Assembly: GCA_028291285.1 (NCBI GenBank)
Contig: JAQGIJ010000417.1
Location: 1 to 6,754 of the forward strand
Origin: Phenylobacterium sp.
GTDB lineage: Bacteria > Pseudomonadota > Alphaproteobacteria > Caulobacterales > Caulobacteraceae
DNA: 6,754 bases
Direction of reading: 5' to 3'
The position numbers and the translations under genes were made by a program. The notes beneath the pieces were generated by a model, which saw only the letters and a program-made list of their open reading frames with translations, was not told the DNA's origin and did no database searches. Shown piece by piece: positions 5,786 through 6,754 of this stretch (position 1 is its first letter; every line of letters begins with the position of its first letter).

Positions 5786-6754
5786 TCACCCTTGCTCGAC
5801 CCCCGCGCTAGCCGGGCCGGCGTTCGGGGAGCTCGGATAGGCCCCGAAGCTGAGGGTGACGAGGCCCGCCACGGCCAGCGTCGCCGCGATCGTCATCAGG
5901 AAGACATCGTAGGAGCCAGAGCGGTCGAAGAGCGCGCCGGCGGCGAGCGGGCCGATGGCGTAGCCGGCGCCGAACACCGCCATGCCCAGTCCGTAGATCG
6001 CGCCGAAGTGGCGGACGCCGAAGTAGCGTGAGAGCAGGAACGGCAGGAGGTCGCCCTCGACCCCGACCGACAGGCCGATCAGCACGGCCGAGACCAGCCC
6101 CCGCAGGTAGGTCCCGCTCGATCCCACAAGAAGCAGGCAGCCGAGCGCCGGCAGCAGGTAGAAGGCGAGGGCGATCCAACGCGCGTGCAGCCGGTCCAGC
6201 AGCAGCCCGCCAACCCAGCGGCCGAACAGCACGGACGGACCGATCGCCGCGGCGATGCTTGCCGCCTGCACCGTCGAGAACCCGCGGTCCGTGAGCAACG
6301 GCTGGAGGTGCACATTGATGGCCGAGGAGACGATGGCGGCCGCGGCGAGCACCAGCACGATCCGCCAGAGGAGGCCGGTGCGCATCGCTTCGGGCAAGGT
6401 ATGGCCCCAGGCCCTGACGTCCGTGGCGCCTTTCGCCACGGCGCGGGCGACCGGCGGCCGGAAGGCGAACACCACGAGCGGACCGAGCGTCAGCAGGATG
6501 AACGCCCCCAGACCGGGATAGACGCCCCGCAGCCCGAAGGTGTGCAGCAGCCATAATGTCAGCGGCGGATAGACCACCGAGGCGATGCCGGAGCCGGAGA
6601 GCCCGAGACCGAGCGCCAGGCCGCGCGACACCTGGAAGGCGCTGGCGATGGCCGCGCCCCAGACGATCGGCAGGATCAGCACCACCACCAGGGCGTAGGC
6701 GCTCCAGGCGGCGATCCAGGTCCAGACGGAGGGGCCCGTCAGGCCGACGGTGGC
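5786..6754 (-). CDS. MFS transporter (monocarboxylate/oxalate-formate-like), 5' end beyond window
   Basis: Inner-membrane secondary transporter of the major facilitator superfamily. The open frame continues without a stop to the right edge, so about 323 C-terminal residues are visible and the first few membrane helices (roughly 80-100 residues) are missing; GTG at 6688 is internal, not a start. The edge portion reads TGPSVWTWIAAW, a typical early-helix sequence. About four helices of the N-terminal half are followed by a polar central loop (about 99-128 counting from the edge), then six more helices. SRGLALGLGLSGSGI (about 43-57) and RYFGVRHFGAIYGLGMAVFGAG (about 243-264) fit the monocarboxylate- or oxalate/formate-type MFS branch. 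GGLLLDRL (about 182-189) is the motif-A-like loop of the second half. The short hydrophilic tail ends at TGA 5786. It probably moves an organic acid or related compound linked to the adjacent genes; direction and substrate are unknown. Confidence 0.88.
   Translation of the reverse strand, partial: ATVGLTGPSVWTWIAAWSAYALVVVLILPIVWGAAIASAFQVSRGLALGLGLSGSGIASVVYPPLTLWLLHTFGLRGVYPGLGAFILLTLGPLVVFAFRPPVARAVAKGATDVRAWGHTLPEAMRTGLLWRIVLVLAAAAIVSSAINVHLQPLLTDRGFSTVQAASIAAAIGPSVLFGRWVGGLLLDRLHARWIALAFYLLPALGCLLLVGSSGTYLRGLVSAVLIGLSVGVEGDLLPFLLSRYFGVRHFGAIYGLGMAVFGAGYAIGPLAAGALFDRSGSYDVFLMTIAATLAVAGLVTLSFGAYPSSPNAGPASAGVEQG

Noticed and set aside
6686..6688. GTG as a possible start of the MFS gene
   Set aside because: The frame stays open for 22 further codons to the window edge and encodes typical MFS helix sequence, and a start here would lose several N-terminal helices.
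1..6754. Mobile element, CRISPR array, tandem repeats, tRNA or other RNA genes
   Set aside because: No transposase or integrase frame, no repeated spacer pattern, no terminal repeats and no tRNA-like cloverleaf was seen; base composition is even across the genes.

Overview
This window is dense, very GC-rich coding DNA. Five genes run left to right on the + strand (zinc-type dehydrogenase, short-chain dehydrogenase, metallo-beta-lactamase-fold alkylsulfatase-like protein, sulfotransferase, VOC-fold metalloenzyme). Two genes follow on the - strand (an AraC-family regulator and an MFS transporter cut by the right edge). The high GC content, the strong GC preference at third codon positions and this mix of catabolic families suggest a high-GC alphaproteobacterium of the Caulobacterales or Sphingomonadales type (for example Phenylobacterium or a sphingomonad). 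That placement is inference from style and gene content; no rRNA or other marker is present.

Layout. 4-1014 is an MDR-family dehydrogenase without the structural-zinc cysteines. 1015-1114 is the only sizeable gap on the + strand; it holds a hairpin, a small AT-rich palindrome and the ribosome-binding site of the next gene. 1115-1912 is an SDR with a TTG start. 1923-3182 is an SdsA-like MBL protein with a dimerisation domain but altered metal ligands. 3202-4356 is a Sulfotransfer_3-type sulfotransferase with a likely GTG start. 4360-4842 is a VOC protein with an apparently complete metal site. From the SDR to the VOC gene the gaps are 10, 19 and 3 bases and each gene has its own Shine-Dalgarno-like sequence, so these four look like one operon; the first gene may or may not belong to it. 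The + strand run meets the - strand AraC gene with only 9 bases between the two stop codons. The MFS gene lies upstream of the AraC gene on the - strand, 55 bases away.

How they may work together (inference). Two oxidoreductases, a VOC enzyme, an uptake or efflux transporter and an AraC regulator look like an accessory catabolic or modification locus for a small organic molecule, perhaps an alcohol- or ketone-bearing lipid, terpenoid or steroid-like compound. The most distinctive point is an alkylsulfatase-fold protein encoded directly beside a PAPS-type sulfotransferase, which hints at sulfate-ester chemistry. However, the sulfatase-like protein lacks the first histidine of the HxHxDH motif, so it may not be a conventional sulfatase. 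No phage, insertion sequence, CRISPR array or RNA gene was seen.
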